Below are positions 8,140-17,600 of a DNA stretch of 44,933 nucleotides, piece after piece. The translations under genes were made by a program, and so were the position numbers. Under the pieces are notes generated by a model. It made no database searches, had not been told where the DNA came from, and worked only from the letters and a program-made list of their open reading frames with translations. Source of the stretch: Acidimicrobiaceae bacterium (lineage in GTDB: Bacteria > Actinomycetota > Acidimicrobiia > Acidimicrobiales > Palsa-688); the NCBI GenBank assembly GCA_030838045.1, contig JAUTXN010000043.1, forward strand, positions 1 to 44,933, read 5' to 3'. Within the stretch, counting starts at the first letter, position 1. Every line of letters begins with the position of its first letter.

Positions 8140-8428
8140 AGGCGATCCCTCCCGATGGCGGCTGAAAGGGGGCTGAAGAACGAGGCCCGTGGCGATGTTC
8201 ACGGCTCGTTCGCGAGCCATGGGCAATCCGCCGTTATGTCGCCATTCTTACCGAACGACGGCGCCTTTGCGATCGTTTATGTCTGTTCGTCCGGCTCGCC
8301 TCCTCCGCTACGAGCAGAACCCCCGCCCCAGGCAGATGCGGCGGGCAGCTTCCGGCGGAGCGCCAGCTTCGAGCGGAGCGCCAGCTTCCGGCGGAGCGCC
8401 AGCATCGGGCGTGTGTCGCTCGACTGAG
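8140..8428. other. Divergent intergenic region with tandem repeats
   Basis: The roughly 300-bp gap between the ABC ATPase and the GGT-like gene holds an open frame on the plus strand, but its composition is dominated by 18-bp repeats (ASGGAPAS-type peptide). A TACCCT hexamer just before GTG 8444 argues that it is not translated as a GGT N-terminus. On the minus strand GGTAAGAAT near 8243-8251 could serve the ABC operon. Nothing else is recognised. Confidence 0.5.
8347..8418. repeat. 18-bp tandem repeat upstream of the GGT-like gene
   Basis: Three units of the type agcttccggcggagcgcc lie head to tail (8347-8364, 8365-8382, 8383-8400), followed by a decayed fourth. They sit just upstream of the proposed GGT promoter. 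Period 18 keeps frame with the upstream ORF extension, but no function is evident. Confidence 0.85.
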
Positions 8429-8434
8429 TACCCT
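8429..8434 (+). promoter_or_regulatory. Candidate -10 (TACCCT) for the GGT-like gene, leaderless
   Basis: TACCCT is followed after 9 nt by GTG 8444, which is the most likely start of the gamma-glutamyltransferase frame. It lacks a Shine-Dalgarno, as at several other starts here. It decides the start against the track's 8189. Confidence 0.5.
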
Positions 8435-8443
8435 GCCGTTGCG

Positions 8444-10036
8444 GTGGAAGTTCAACCGGCTGTGACCTATCTGGCACCGGCGGCCATGGTGAGCGCCGTC
8501 GACCACCTCGCTGCCCAGGCCGGTGTTGCCATGTTGCGGGCCGGTGGGACCGCCGCCGACGCAGCCGTGAGCGCCAGCGCCGTGCTCGCCGTCATATCGC
8601 AGCACATGTGCGGCATGGGTGGTGACCTCTTCGCGGTCGTGGCGGCACCGGGTGCCGATCCCGTTGCCCTCAACGCCTCGGGACGGGCGGGATCGGGCGC
8701 CGACCCGGACCGCCTTCGGGCTGAGGGTCATGTGACCATGCCGTTCCACGGCGATATCCGCTCGGTGCCCGTCCCCGGCTGCGTGGACGGCTGGCTGGTG
8801 TTGCACGAACGCTATGGGCGCCTGCCGTTGGGGGAGGTTCTCGGACCGGCCCGAAGGTACGCCGAGGAGGGCTTCGTCGCCTCGGCGACGCTTGCTTCGA
8901 GCGTGCCGATCATCGCCCACCTGCCCGAGGCCGCTGACTTCACTGCGTCCGGCCCGCTACGCGCCGGGACGCTGATCCGGCGCCCCGGCGTCGCGCGAGC
9001 ATTGGCTGACATCGTCGCCCGTGGGCGGGACGGCTTCTACGGAGGCGAGTTCGGCGACGGGCTGCTGCGGTTGGGCGGCGGGGAGTTCGCCCCGGCCGAT
9101 CTTCAACATTCGACGGCGGACTGGGTGCCCGCCCTCATGGTCGACGCATGGGATCGGCGGATCTGGACCGCCCCGCCCAACTCCCAGGGTTACTTGACCC
9201 TGGCCGGCGCATGGATCGCGAGCGGCCTCCCGGTGCCCCACGACCCCTCCGACGACCGGTGGCCCCACTTACTCATCGAGGCTTGTCGGCAAGCGGGGTA
9301 CGACCGTCTCGACGTTTTGTTCGACGGTGCCGATGGCGCCAGCCTGCTCGACCCGGGCCGGCCAGGCGGCCTGGGCGAGCGGCGCGGCGCCATCGATGTT
9401 GCCCGGGCGGCCTCTCTGGGGGGCGCCTTCGGGGGAGGAGGCACCATGGCCTTGAGCGCCGTCGACTCGGATCGAATGGGCGTCTCGTTGGTCCAGTCCA
9501 ACGCGTCCGGGTTCGGCGCCCAGATTGCCGTGCCCGGCGTGCGGATCTTTCTCCAGAACCGCGGCGTCGGGTTCTCACTCCAATCGGGTCACCCCAATGA
9601 ATATCGGGCGGGCCGTCGCCCGGCCCACACGCTGTGCCCCACGGCCGTCACCAACCGCGACGGGACCCTCGCAGGCGTGTTGGGCACGATGGGAGGCGAC
9701 AGCCAGCCCCAGATCCTTCTCCAGTTGCTCGCTCGGTGGCTCCTGGACGGCCAGCCAGCAGGCGACGCCCTGGCCGCCGGTCGGTGGGCTCTGAGGTCAC
9801 CGACCGACGAGACCCACTTCAACACTTGGGGAGAGCAGGGGGCAGTCGAAGTCATGATCGAAGGCCAGGCTCCTGAGTCCTGGCTCGCGGGCCTCGAGCG
9901 CCGGGGTCATCGGACCGTTCTCACCCCGCCGTGGGCCAGTTCGTTCGGCTACGCCCATTTGGTGACGGTCAAAGACGACTGCCTAGCCGGGGCCGCCGAC
10001 CCCCGCTCAGGTTCCGGCGCCGCGGTGGGGTTTTAG
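8444..10036 (+). CDS. Gamma-glutamyltransferase family protein
   Basis: A 530-residue Ntn-hydrolase-fold protein of the GGT family, which autocleaves at a Thr and transfers or hydrolyses gamma-glutamyl groups, or acts as an acylase in some relatives. The family N-terminus is clear: MVSAVDHLAAQAGVAML, then RAGGTAADAAVSASAVLAV and CGMGGDLFAV. The presumptive catalytic Thr is in FGGGGTMALSAVD, which matches the small-subunit start. The next His of classical GGT (TTH) is absent (TMALS), as in YwrD-type relatives. The C-terminal MGGDSQPQILLQLL replaces GSPGG. No signal peptide is seen from this start, so it may be cytoplasmic. Confidence 0.85.
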   Translation: MEVQPAVTYLAPAAMVSAVDHLAAQAGVAMLRAGGTAADAAVSASAVLAVISQHMCGMGGDLFAVVAAPGADPVALNASGRAGSGADPDRLRAEGHVTMPFHGDIRSVPVPGCVDGWLVLHERYGRLPLGEVLGPARRYAEEGFVASATLASSVPIIAHLPEAADFTASGPLRAGTLIRRPGVARALADIVARGRDGFYGGEFGDGLLRLGGGEFAPADLQHSTADWVPALMVDAWDRRIWTAPPNSQGYLTLAGAWIASGLPVPHDPSDDRWPHLLIEACRQAGYDRLDVLFDGADGASLLDPGRPGGLGERRGAIDVARAASLGGAFGGGGTMALSAVDSDRMGVSLVQSNASGFGAQIAVPGVRIFLQNRGVGFSLQSGHPNEYRAGRRPAHTLCPTAVTNRDGTLAGVLGTMGGDSQPQILLQLLARWLLDGQPAGDALAAGRWALRSPTDETHFNTWGEQGAVEVMIEGQAPESWLAGLERRGHRTVLTPPWASSFGYAHLVTVKDDCLAGAADPRSGSGAAVGF

Positions 10037-10061
10037 ACCGCGTAACTGGGGCAGCGCGCCA

Positions 10062-10107
10062 GGTGGGAGTACAAACCGTCGTCCCCACGACGGTTTGTAC
10101 TCCCACC
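10062..10107. terminator. Strong hairpin between convergent genes
   Basis: The 21-bp arms are perfectly complementary (ggtgggagtacaaaccgtcg and its complement) around a 4-nt loop cccc. The hairpin lies 25 bp after the GGT stop and 36 bp after the HAF gene stop on the other strand, the right place for a bidirectional terminator. No T-run follows on either strand. The perfect long stem also resembles a dispersed palindromic element; no second copy was seen in this window. Confidence 0.6.
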
Positions 10108-10143
10108 CTCGGCCCCGGCAACGGGGCCGGTTTCCGAGCCTGC

Positions 10144-11766
10144 TCAGCGAACGACGGTGACGCGGATGCTGCTGGACGCTTGGTTGCCGGAGGAGTCGAC
10201 CGCCACGGCGCTCACGGTGTGGACACCGATCGCCCGGCGGGCGTCCCACGTGCACGTGAGGGGGCTCGCCGTTGCCTGGCACTTGATGACGTCGTCGACA
10301 AGGACGCGTACCGACGCGACGGCGACGTTGTCCGACGCGACGATCCGGACGCGCACCCTGCCCGAAACGGTTGCTCCGGCCTTCGGAGCCACCAGCCGCA
10401 CAGCGGGCGCCGTCGTGTCGGCCCCGGATGTCGCCGCGGAAACGACGTTCGAGGACGCCGACGCTCCGGCGCCATTGAAGGCGTAGACGCGGTAGTCATA
10501 GATCGTGTTCGCGTCGAGGCCGGTGGTATCGACGAATGTCGTCGTGTCGGCATCCGTCGCCGCGACCTTCACGAACGGACTCGTACCCGTCCGCCGCTCC
10601 ACCCTGAAGCCGGACTCGTTCGACGCGTTGTCTGTCCACGCCAAGCCGATGCTGGACGTCGAGACGCCGGTGGCCACCAACGCTGTCGGTGCCGACGGTA
10701 GCGAGGCGGTGCCAATGGGGGTGAGGCGAAGGCCGTGCTCCAACCCGGTGAGGTTGTTGAAGCCGTACGCCGCGATCTGACCCGCGTCATTTATCCCGCT
10801 CGCTCCGAGCAGCACCAATCCCGACGCCGGGTTGATGAGGGTGTTCAGGTCGACCATGCCGCCGCGGTCGGTGTAGATGAACGCCCGGGACGGTCCCGAG
10901 ACGGCACGGCCGGTGCCCACGACATCTCCGGTGCCGTTGATGCCGAACGCCTGATTGTGCTCGCCAACACCGCCAAGTACGACACTTCCGACGCCGTCGG
11001 TGTAGCGGAAAGGGCGCTCGGTGTTGCCACTGGCCGAGATGGTCGAGCCGGCGACCTGGCCGGCGGCATTGATGGCGTAGCCGAAGCTCTGGGTGAACCC
11101 GGTCGGCACAGGGAGCGCACTGAGCGTACCGGTCTGCCAGCGAAATGCTTGACCGTTGCGCCATCCCGCGACCTGTCCGACGGCGTTGATCGCGTGCGCC
11201 TCGGCGGAGCCGGCCGGAGTGAGGTCGACCATCGCGGCGGCATCGTCTTGCCGGAACCCGTGTGTGCCGTCGAGGTGTGCGCCATCGGCGTAGGAGTACC
11301 CGACCGCCGTACCCGCGGCGTTGACGCCATATGCCTCGCTGAATGGGCCGACGCCAAGCGTCCCGAGATCGCGTGGCACGCCGTTTGTCCACCGGACGGC
11401 ATGCCCGAGATCGGTACCGCCCGTCGTAGCCGAGCCCACGACGACCCCCGCGTCATTGATGGCGCGCGCCAGCGTGTGTGGCCGGTCTCCGGGTGCCGCG
11501 AGGAGCCGTATCCCGGTCCCGTCGGAATAGACGAAGGCTCGGGTCCCTGTCGGGCCGTTCGACCACCCGACGACCTGCCCGGCAGCATTGATGCCCCAAG
11601 CCACGCTGCTGCCATCCCCGCCAAGCGCGCCGAGGTCGTCGACACGGTAGGACGCCTGTGTGGTGGCTGCGGTCGCCGGCATGGGCCAGAGGAAGAGAGC
11701 GACGACAGCAACGGCCAACAACTGACAGCCCAACCGAACACGGATCCGAACAGTCCTCAACAACAT
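10144..11766 (-). CDS. Secreted HAF-repeat protein with fibronectin III and Ig-like domains
   Basis: A 540-residue exported protein starting at ATG 11766 with a GGGAGGGAAGG ribosome-binding site; the track's longer start is not supported. A signal peptide (about residues 1-32, ending PATAAT) precedes repeated HAF-type motifs of the form LGGDGSSVAWGINAAGQVVG, spanning about 340 residues and probably forming a beta-propeller-like unit. A fibronectin type III domain (VERRTGTSPFVKVAATDADT) and a C-terminal Ig-like domain (RVRVRIVASDNVAVASVRVLVD) follow. Family members are extracellular and of unknown function. Not obviously linked to its neighbours. Confidence 0.8.
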   Translation of the reverse strand: MLLRTVRIRVRLGCQLLAVAVVALFLWPMPATAATTQASYRVDDLGALGGDGSSVAWGINAAGQVVGWSNGPTGTRAFVYSDGTGIRLLAAPGDRPHTLARAINDAGVVVGSATTGGTDLGHAVRWTNGVPRDLGTLGVGPFSEAYGVNAAGTAVGYSYADGAHLDGTHGFRQDDAAAMVDLTPAGSAEAHAINAVGQVAGWRNGQAFRWQTGTLSALPVPTGFTQSFGYAINAAGQVAGSTISASGNTERPFRYTDGVGSVVLGGVGEHNQAFGINGTGDVVGTGRAVSGPSRAFIYTDRGGMVDLNTLINPASGLVLLGASGINDAGQIAAYGFNNLTGLEHGLRLTPIGTASLPSAPTALVATGVSTSSIGLAWTDNASNESGFRVERRTGTSPFVKVAATDADTTTFVDTTGLDANTIYDYRVYAFNGAGASASSNVVSAATSGADTTAPAVRLVAPKAGATVSGRVRVRIVASDNVAVASVRVLVDDVIKCQATASPLTCTWDARRAIGVHTVSAVAVDSSGNQASSSIRVTVVR

Positions 11767-11921
11767 GGGGATTCCTTCCCTCCCCCTTATTGTCCGCCAG
11801 GTCGCGGGCGAGAAATAGTGCCGAAGGGCCTGGCCGAAGTGGGCCTCTGACCCGACCTGTGACCTCGCTCGGGTCGACCAGGTAGCGCTGCAGTGTGCGA
11901 GGAGGGTAAACCAGGAGGAGT

Positions 11922-12128
11922 ATGGACGAACTCCCCGAGGAGACAATCGATGACGCGGAGGGGGTCAATACGACCCACTCGCATGATGGCATCTCATCTG
12001 CCGATGCCTCGCTGGTCGAGCACCTGCGGTCGTGTCACGAGCTGGATACCGAGCCCGAGCTCAGCGCGAGCACCCAAGAGGGTTTGCATGACCGCCTGCA
12101 CAGCAGCACCAAAGCCATCGACGATTGA
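11922..12128 (+). CDS. Small hypothetical protein with C/H-rich motif
   Basis: A 68-residue acidic protein with an excellent ribosome-binding site (AGGAGGAG a few bases before ATG). The second half contains EHLRSCHELDTEPEL and GLHDRLH, a Cys/His pattern that could bind zinc, although it has too few ligands for a classical finger. Short actinobacterial hypothetical proteins with the same HL..H…GLHDRLH layout are familiar, but no function is known. It is divergent from the HAF gene and convergent with the ferritin-like gene. Confidence 0.6.
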   Translation: MDELPEETIDDAEGVNTTHSHDGISSADASLVEHLRSCHELDTEPELSASTQEGLHDRLHSSTKAIDD

Positions 12129-12161
12129 GACCCGCTCCGCGGCTCCTGGAGGCCGGTTGCC

Positions 12162-13454
12162 TCAGGCACCCTCCGCCGGGGTTGCGGCCCACTCGTCCAA
12201 ATGTTTGCGGACATCAGTGGCGATCGATTGCAACTTGGCCGGGACCCCGCTGAGCGCGCTCAGACTCGGCTCCTCAGCCAGTTCGCGGCACCGTTCGGTC
12301 AGGACGTCGAGGCGTTCGTTGATGATCTTCCACGCCGCCATCCGGTGGGGCAACACGTAGTAAGCCGGCCGGGCGATGTCGAGGGTCGGACCAACGGTGC
12401 GCCCGGGGTAGGACGGCCCAATCGGCAGGGTCGTCAGAACCGATCCGACGGTACGCATAACCCAGTTCATCAGGTGCTTCGCCGTCCGAGCCAGGGTGTC
12501 GAGTTCGGCCGGCGTCTCGCCGTGATGGACATAGAACCGGCTCAGGACCTGCAAGATCAGCTCGTACAGCCCGCTGCACAGGTCGGCCACCCGCGCCGTC
12601 AGCGGGTTCTCGATGAGAATGCCGGACTCCGTGTCTGGGGGCAGCCGGACGTATGCCGGCTCGACCGGCCGGGCGGGGTCGAAGGTCGGATCGGTGGCCT
12701 GCATGGCAAGGAAGTCCTCAAGGATCCACACGAACCTGCCAAAATGTCCCTTCACCCAGTCGCCTCGCGCCCCCTCGCCCTGCTCGACGATCAGGTCGAT
12801 CGCCTGTGTCGCCGAGGCGAGGTCGGTAATTGCGGTCAGTTCCTTCCATTCGAAGATCTCGGTGACGGCCTGGGCCCTGGGCGGGCCGATGAACACGGCA
12901 TCTTCCCCATAGCGTTCGCAGAGGTGGGCCAGGCCCGCCTCGATCCCCCGGTAGAGGTGACCGACCGTCTCCCAATGCTCGGGCACGGCGACGACCGGTC
13001 GGTCATCGTCCGCCAGGGATGGCACGTCCGGAGCGGGTGCGAAACCCTCGGCATCCGCCAGTGTCATCCCCTCGGGTCGCTCCAGGTACATGAAATGGCG
13101 CAGTGCCCGTTCACCGAAAGGCAGCAACGCGATCTGCACGCCCGACGGGTACCAGCGGGACATGATCGGAAAGTTGGGCCGCTCGAAATGGGGTGCCGCG
13201 CCGATGGCGGTCAGGAGGTTGGTGGCGAGTGCCAGGTGAAGCATCTCCTGTTTGATCACCTCGATGAGCGTCGCTTCCCAGACCTTCATCCGGGCCAGCT
13301 GCTCGGCTGAGAGGCCCTCTTCCGCGGTCCGTTTGAGCGAGAACTGCGCATACAGGTACTGGCACATGAGGCCGTGCTCGATCTCGCAGGCTTCGCCGAC
13401 CAGGTAGACGAGTTCCTCCCGGCTGTCGATCCTCATCGCTTGCTCGGCCGTCAT
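12162..13454 (-). CDS. Ferritin-like domain protein (VioB/iminophenylpyruvate dimer synthase type)
   Basis: A 430-residue protein with a ferritin-like four-helix N-terminal half. Likely metal ligands are in EACEIEHGLMCQYLYAQ and EVIKQEMLHLALATNLL (E-x-x-H pairs). This is the pattern of the PF12902-type ferritin-like domain found in VioB/RebD-related proteins and many uncharacterised ones. The C-terminal half is alpha-helical and unassigned. No chromopyrrolic-acid pathway genes are nearby, so indole-dimer chemistry should not be assumed. It begins with ATG after GGGGGAT. Confidence 0.75.
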   Translation of the reverse strand: MTAEQAMRIDSREELVYLVGEACEIEHGLMCQYLYAQFSLKRTAEEGLSAEQLARMKVWEATLIEVIKQEMLHLALATNLLTAIGAAPHFERPNFPIMSRWYPSGVQIALLPFGERALRHFMYLERPEGMTLADAEGFAPAPDVPSLADDDRPVVAVPEHWETVGHLYRGIEAGLAHLCERYGEDAVFIGPPRAQAVTEIFEWKELTAITDLASATQAIDLIVEQGEGARGDWVKGHFGRFVWILEDFLAMQATDPTFDPARPVEPAYVRLPPDTESGILIENPLTARVADLCSGLYELILQVLSRFYVHHGETPAELDTLARTAKHLMNWVMRTVGSVLTTLPIGPSYPGRTVGPTLDIARPAYYVLPHRMAAWKIINERLDVLTERCRELAEEPSLSALSGVPAKLQSIATDVRKHLDEWAATPAEGA

Positions 13455-13623
13455 GGATCCCCCAATTTCCTGGCTGGCTGAATCCCGGCGAGTCTGTCCG
13501 AGACGGGCCCTCGTGACCAGTCTCGCGGCACAGGGATCGGCGGATGAACGAAGGGGGCCCGCATGGCGCGGATTCGAAGTGTCACGACCGCGAGCCGAGA
13601 TGTGAGCGCAGTTGCCGGGACCT

Positions 13624-14628
13624 TTAGTGCGTAAAGCCGTCAGACCCGAACGCCTTTACCAGTTGATCGAGCGTTGCCTCGAGCCTCATATCCACGGTGC
13701 GGCGACCAGGGTCGGCGTCGTGCCACTCGACGATCTCGTGTGCGCCATGCCGGAAGGGGACGACCGCGGTCCAACCGGGGACCAGCCTTTTGATCTTGGT
13801 GTTGTCGAACACCATGGTGTGGGCCTTGTCACCGAGCAGGCTGGCGCCCCAGTCCGGATCGACAAGCGCCACGGCGTCTGAGGGTACATGGACGATTCGC
13901 GGCTCGACACCTGCGGCCACTCCGAGAATCCTGGCGATCTGGTCCCACGTCAACGCCTCGTCGGACGTGATGTGAAAGCTATCGCCGACGGCGCCTGACT
14001 CACCGAGCAAACCGACAAACGCCCGGGCGAAGTCGACATTGTGCGTCAGTGTCCACGGTGACGTTCCATCCCCATGCACCACGATCGGCGCGCCGCGGCG
14101 CATCCGGTCGATCATCGTCCACCCTCCATGGAGGGGCACCATCGTCCGGTCGTAGGTGTGCGACGGACGCACGATCGTAACGGGGAAGCCGTCCTCCCGA
14201 TAGCTGCGGACGAGGAGATCTTCACACGCGATCTTGTCCCGTGAGTACTTCCAGAAGGGATTGCGCAACGGTGTCGATTCGACGACCGGGAGTCGGGCAG
14301 GCGGGGTCTGGTAGGCAGACGCCGAGCTGATGAAGACGTATTGCCCGATGCGTCCTCGGAACAAGTCAAGATCAGCGCGGACGTGGTCGGGCGTGAACGC
14401 CAGGAACTCGACCACCACGTCGAAGTCCAACCCGGCGAGGGCACGAGTTACCGACGGGATGTCCCGGATGTCGGCTATCAGGACCCGCGCCTCGGGCGGC
14501 GCCGGCCGAGGACTGTCGTTGCCCCGGTTCAAAATGAACAGGTCGAAGCCCCCCTCGACCGCCTGCTGTGCGCAGGCCGAACTGATAACGCCCGTGCCAC
14601 CGATGAAGAGCAGCCGCGGCCCGGTCAT
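13624..14628 (-). CDS. NAD-dependent epimerase/dehydratase (extended SDR)
   Basis: A 334-residue extended short-chain dehydrogenase. The Rossmann motif LLFIGGTGVISSACAQQAV is at the N-terminus. ISSASAYQTP carries the catalytic Ser. KYSRDKIACEDLLVRSY holds the YxxxK pair, and TIVRPSHTYD is the usual substrate-domain transition. Such enzymes modify NDP-sugars or related substrates; the specific substrate cannot be read. It is 169 bp upstream of the ferritin-like gene on the same strand and may be cotranscribed. Confidence 0.85.
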   Translation of the reverse strand: MTGPRLLFIGGTGVISSACAQQAVEGGFDLFILNRGNDSPRPAPPEARVLIADIRDIPSVTRALAGLDFDVVVEFLAFTPDHVRADLDLFRGRIGQYVFISSASAYQTPPARLPVVESTPLRNPFWKYSRDKIACEDLLVRSYREDGFPVTIVRPSHTYDRTMVPLHGGWTMIDRMRRGAPIVVHGDGTSPWTLTHNVDFARAFVGLLGESGAVGDSFHITSDEALTWDQIARILGVAAGVEPRIVHVPSDAVALVDPDWGASLLGDKAHTMVFDNTKIKRLVPGWTAVVPFRHGAHEIVEWHDADPGRRTVDMRLEATLDQLVKAFGSDGFTH

Positions 14629-14687
14629 GACAACGGCTTACCACGACCCGACCTCCTAGGCGGCGATCACCACGTATCAACCTGGCT

Positions 14688-17600
14688 CTATTTGAAGTTG
14701 CCGACAGTAGAGGTGGGCAGGTAACTGGCGTTGCCGTTGTAGGTAGCGGTGTACGTGGGCATTCCAAGGAAGAGGCCGACTGTGGGTCCGCAACTGACTT
14801 TGCCGTTGGCGTCGGTCGTCGCCGAGCAGACGGCGCGGCCGCTGACACTGAATGTGACGGTTTGCCCGGAGAGGGCGAGATGGTCGAAGGTGCGGGTCAA
14901 GGTGGCGGTGAAGGTGGGGTTGAGCCGTCCGACCTGGGCCGCGACCAAGGTCGTGGGCGCCTTGTTGACGACTTGAGCCACCGCGTTCGAGGATCCGGGT
15001 TTGACGTTGGCATCCCCGTTGTAGGTGGCCGTGAGGGCATGTGTCGCGACGACGAGGAACACCACGTTCAAGGTGGCCGTGCCGCTCGCGATGACCGCGG
15101 TCCCCAAGACGGTGGCGCCGTCGGCGAAGGTGACCGTCCCGGTGGCGACACCCGCCCCGGCGGGGGTGGGGGCGGCGTTGGCGGTGAGGGTGACACCTTG
15201 TCCATACACGGACGGGTTGAGGGAGCTGGACAGCACGGTGGCCGAGTTGGCCTTTCCGATTGTCAGACTCCCGGCAACGAACGTGATCGTGTAGTTCGGC
15301 GAGCTCAACCCCGACGCGGTGACGGGGTAGATACCGACGCCGCTGACCGCGCCGGCCGCGGTGCTAAACGTCAAGGTGCCGCCCAAGGAGGCGGGAGTGT
15401 CACCGTTGACCAGGCGGTTGTAGGTGACGGTGAAGGTCGGGTTCGGTTGGCCATAGATCTTGGCTTTGGCGTCGGCGGTCACCGTCAAGGGAGCAGGGAG
15501 CACCGTCAACGCGGCGGTGGTGCCGGTGGCAAACCGGTAGTTGGGGGCGGCCAGGGTTCCGGGGGTGCAGGTAATCGCATAGGGCGAGCCGGGCACCGAC
15601 TCCCCCGCCGCCCGCGAGCAGTCGGCGGCGCCGGCGATCCCCGAACTGGCCGGGCCGTCGGAGAACTTGAAACCCGAGTAGTGCCAGGTGAACACCGGAT
15701 CGGCGTCGCCGTACACCTTAGATTTGGTGTCAGCGATCACGGTCAAGGTAGCGGGGAGCACAGTCAAGGTAGCGGTGGCGCCCGTGGAAAACCCGTAGTT
15801 GGGGGCGGCCAGGGTGCCGGGAGGGCAGATGACGACAAACGGCGAGTTGGGCACGGCCTCACCGGCTGTACGCGAGCAGGCGGCGGAGCCCGTGATCCCG
15901 GAACTGGCCGGGCCGTCAACAAACTTGAACCCCGAGTAGTGCCACGTGAACGCCGGGTCCGCATCGCCGTACACCTTCGACTTGGCGTCGGCCGTCACCG
16001 CCAGCGTCGCCTTGGTGACACTCAGCGGCGCGCCCACCCCTGTGGCAAACCCATAGTTCGGGGCGGCCAGGGTGCCGGGGGCGCAGGTAATCGCATAGGG
16101 CGAGCCGGGCACCGACTCCCCCGCCGCCCGTGAGCAGTCGGCGGCCCCGGCGATCCCCGAACTGGCCGGGCCGTCGGAGAACTCGAAGCCCGAGTAGTGC
16201 CACGTGAACGCCGGGTCGGCGTCGCCGTACCCCTTCGACTTGGCGTCGGCGGCGACGGTCAACATCGCCTTGAAGATGGCGAAGCTGCGTGCCACCCCCG
16301 TCGCCGGGTTGTGGTTGGCGTCGCCAGCCTGGCTGGCGGTGACCGTGCAGCCACCGGCACCGGTGATGGTGACAGTGGCACCGGCCAGGGTGCAGTTGTC
16401 GGCTGGACCAACCGAGAAGGTGACCGCAAGCCCAGACGACGTGGTGGCCGCCACCGGGAAGGGCCCGTCGCCATAGGTGCGATCGGGCAGTGGCCCGAAG
16501 GTCACGGCCTGGTCCGCTTTGCCGACGGTGAGGTTCTGGACGGGTCCGGTCGCGGCGTCGTAGTTGGTCCCCGCCGTGATCGACGCCTGGATGTTGCATG
16601 CGCCGGCGGCGACGAAGGTCACGCTCGCAGCGCTGACGGAGCACACCGCCGGCGTCAGGGACGCGGTCGAGGGAGTGCCGTCACCCGCCTGGGTGTAGGT
16701 AGGGGCAAAGCTGCCGCCGTAGGTGGCGCTCGAAGGAACGTTGTTGATGAGCACCGAACCGGCCGCCCGAGCCACTGCGACCGTCTGCTGCGCCTGGGGC
16801 GCGGAGTTGTATGTGGGATTGCCACCCTGGTTGGCGTCGATGACGCACGTACCGGCGGCACCGAAGGAGACGGTGTCGCCCGACAAGGCGCACGCGCCGC
16901 CGCTGGCTCCGTCGATGGACAACGACACTGCGAGCCCGGAGGTTGCGGTCGCCGCCACGACGTAGCTGCCCCCCACGACCGCACCGGTCGGCGCCGATGT
17001 CGTGAAGGAAATGGTCTGATCCGCCTTACCGACCGCGAGGGTGAAGGTGGACGTGTGCGACGCGGTGCCTTCGACCCCGATCACGACCACGCTGTACGTG
17101 CCCACGGGGGTGGCGGCGGACGTCCCAACAGTGAGCGTCGACGAACCCCCGGCGGCGACAGAGCTCGGGCTCAAGCCGGCGTGGGCGCCACCAGGCAGAC
17201 CGCTGGCCGACAGCGAAACGGTGCCCGGCGACCCGGAGGTGACGGCGGTCGACACCGTCGCGGCCGCCGTACCCCCGGGCGCCACGGTGGCGCCGGCGGG
17301 CGACACTGCGATGGAGAAGTCGTCATTGGCTACGACAAGCGTCACGGTCGTGGAGTGGCTCGTCGAGCCTTCCGTTCCGGTGACGGTGACGGTGTAGCTG
17401 CCCGCCGCGGTGGAGCTTCCGGCGTGAAGGGTGAGCGTAGAAGACCCACCGGCGGTCACCGAAACAGGAGTGAAGGTGGCGGTGGCACCCGCGGGCAGGC
17501 CGGTGGCGGCCAGCGAGACGGCAAGGGGCCGGCCGCTGGTGGCGATGGTCGAGATGGTCGTGATGCCGCTACCGCCCTTGTTGACCGGCACGGTCGCGGG

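Noticed and set aside
5834-8427. Overlapping plus-strand ORFs of 670 and 414 aa opposite the ABC genes
   Set aside because: They are shadows of the ABC permease and ATPase, whose motifs are clear on the other strand.
8189-8443. N-terminal extension of the GGT-like protein
   Set aside because: It is basic and repeat-derived, has no signal peptide, and a TACCCT hexamer stands directly before a better GTG start.
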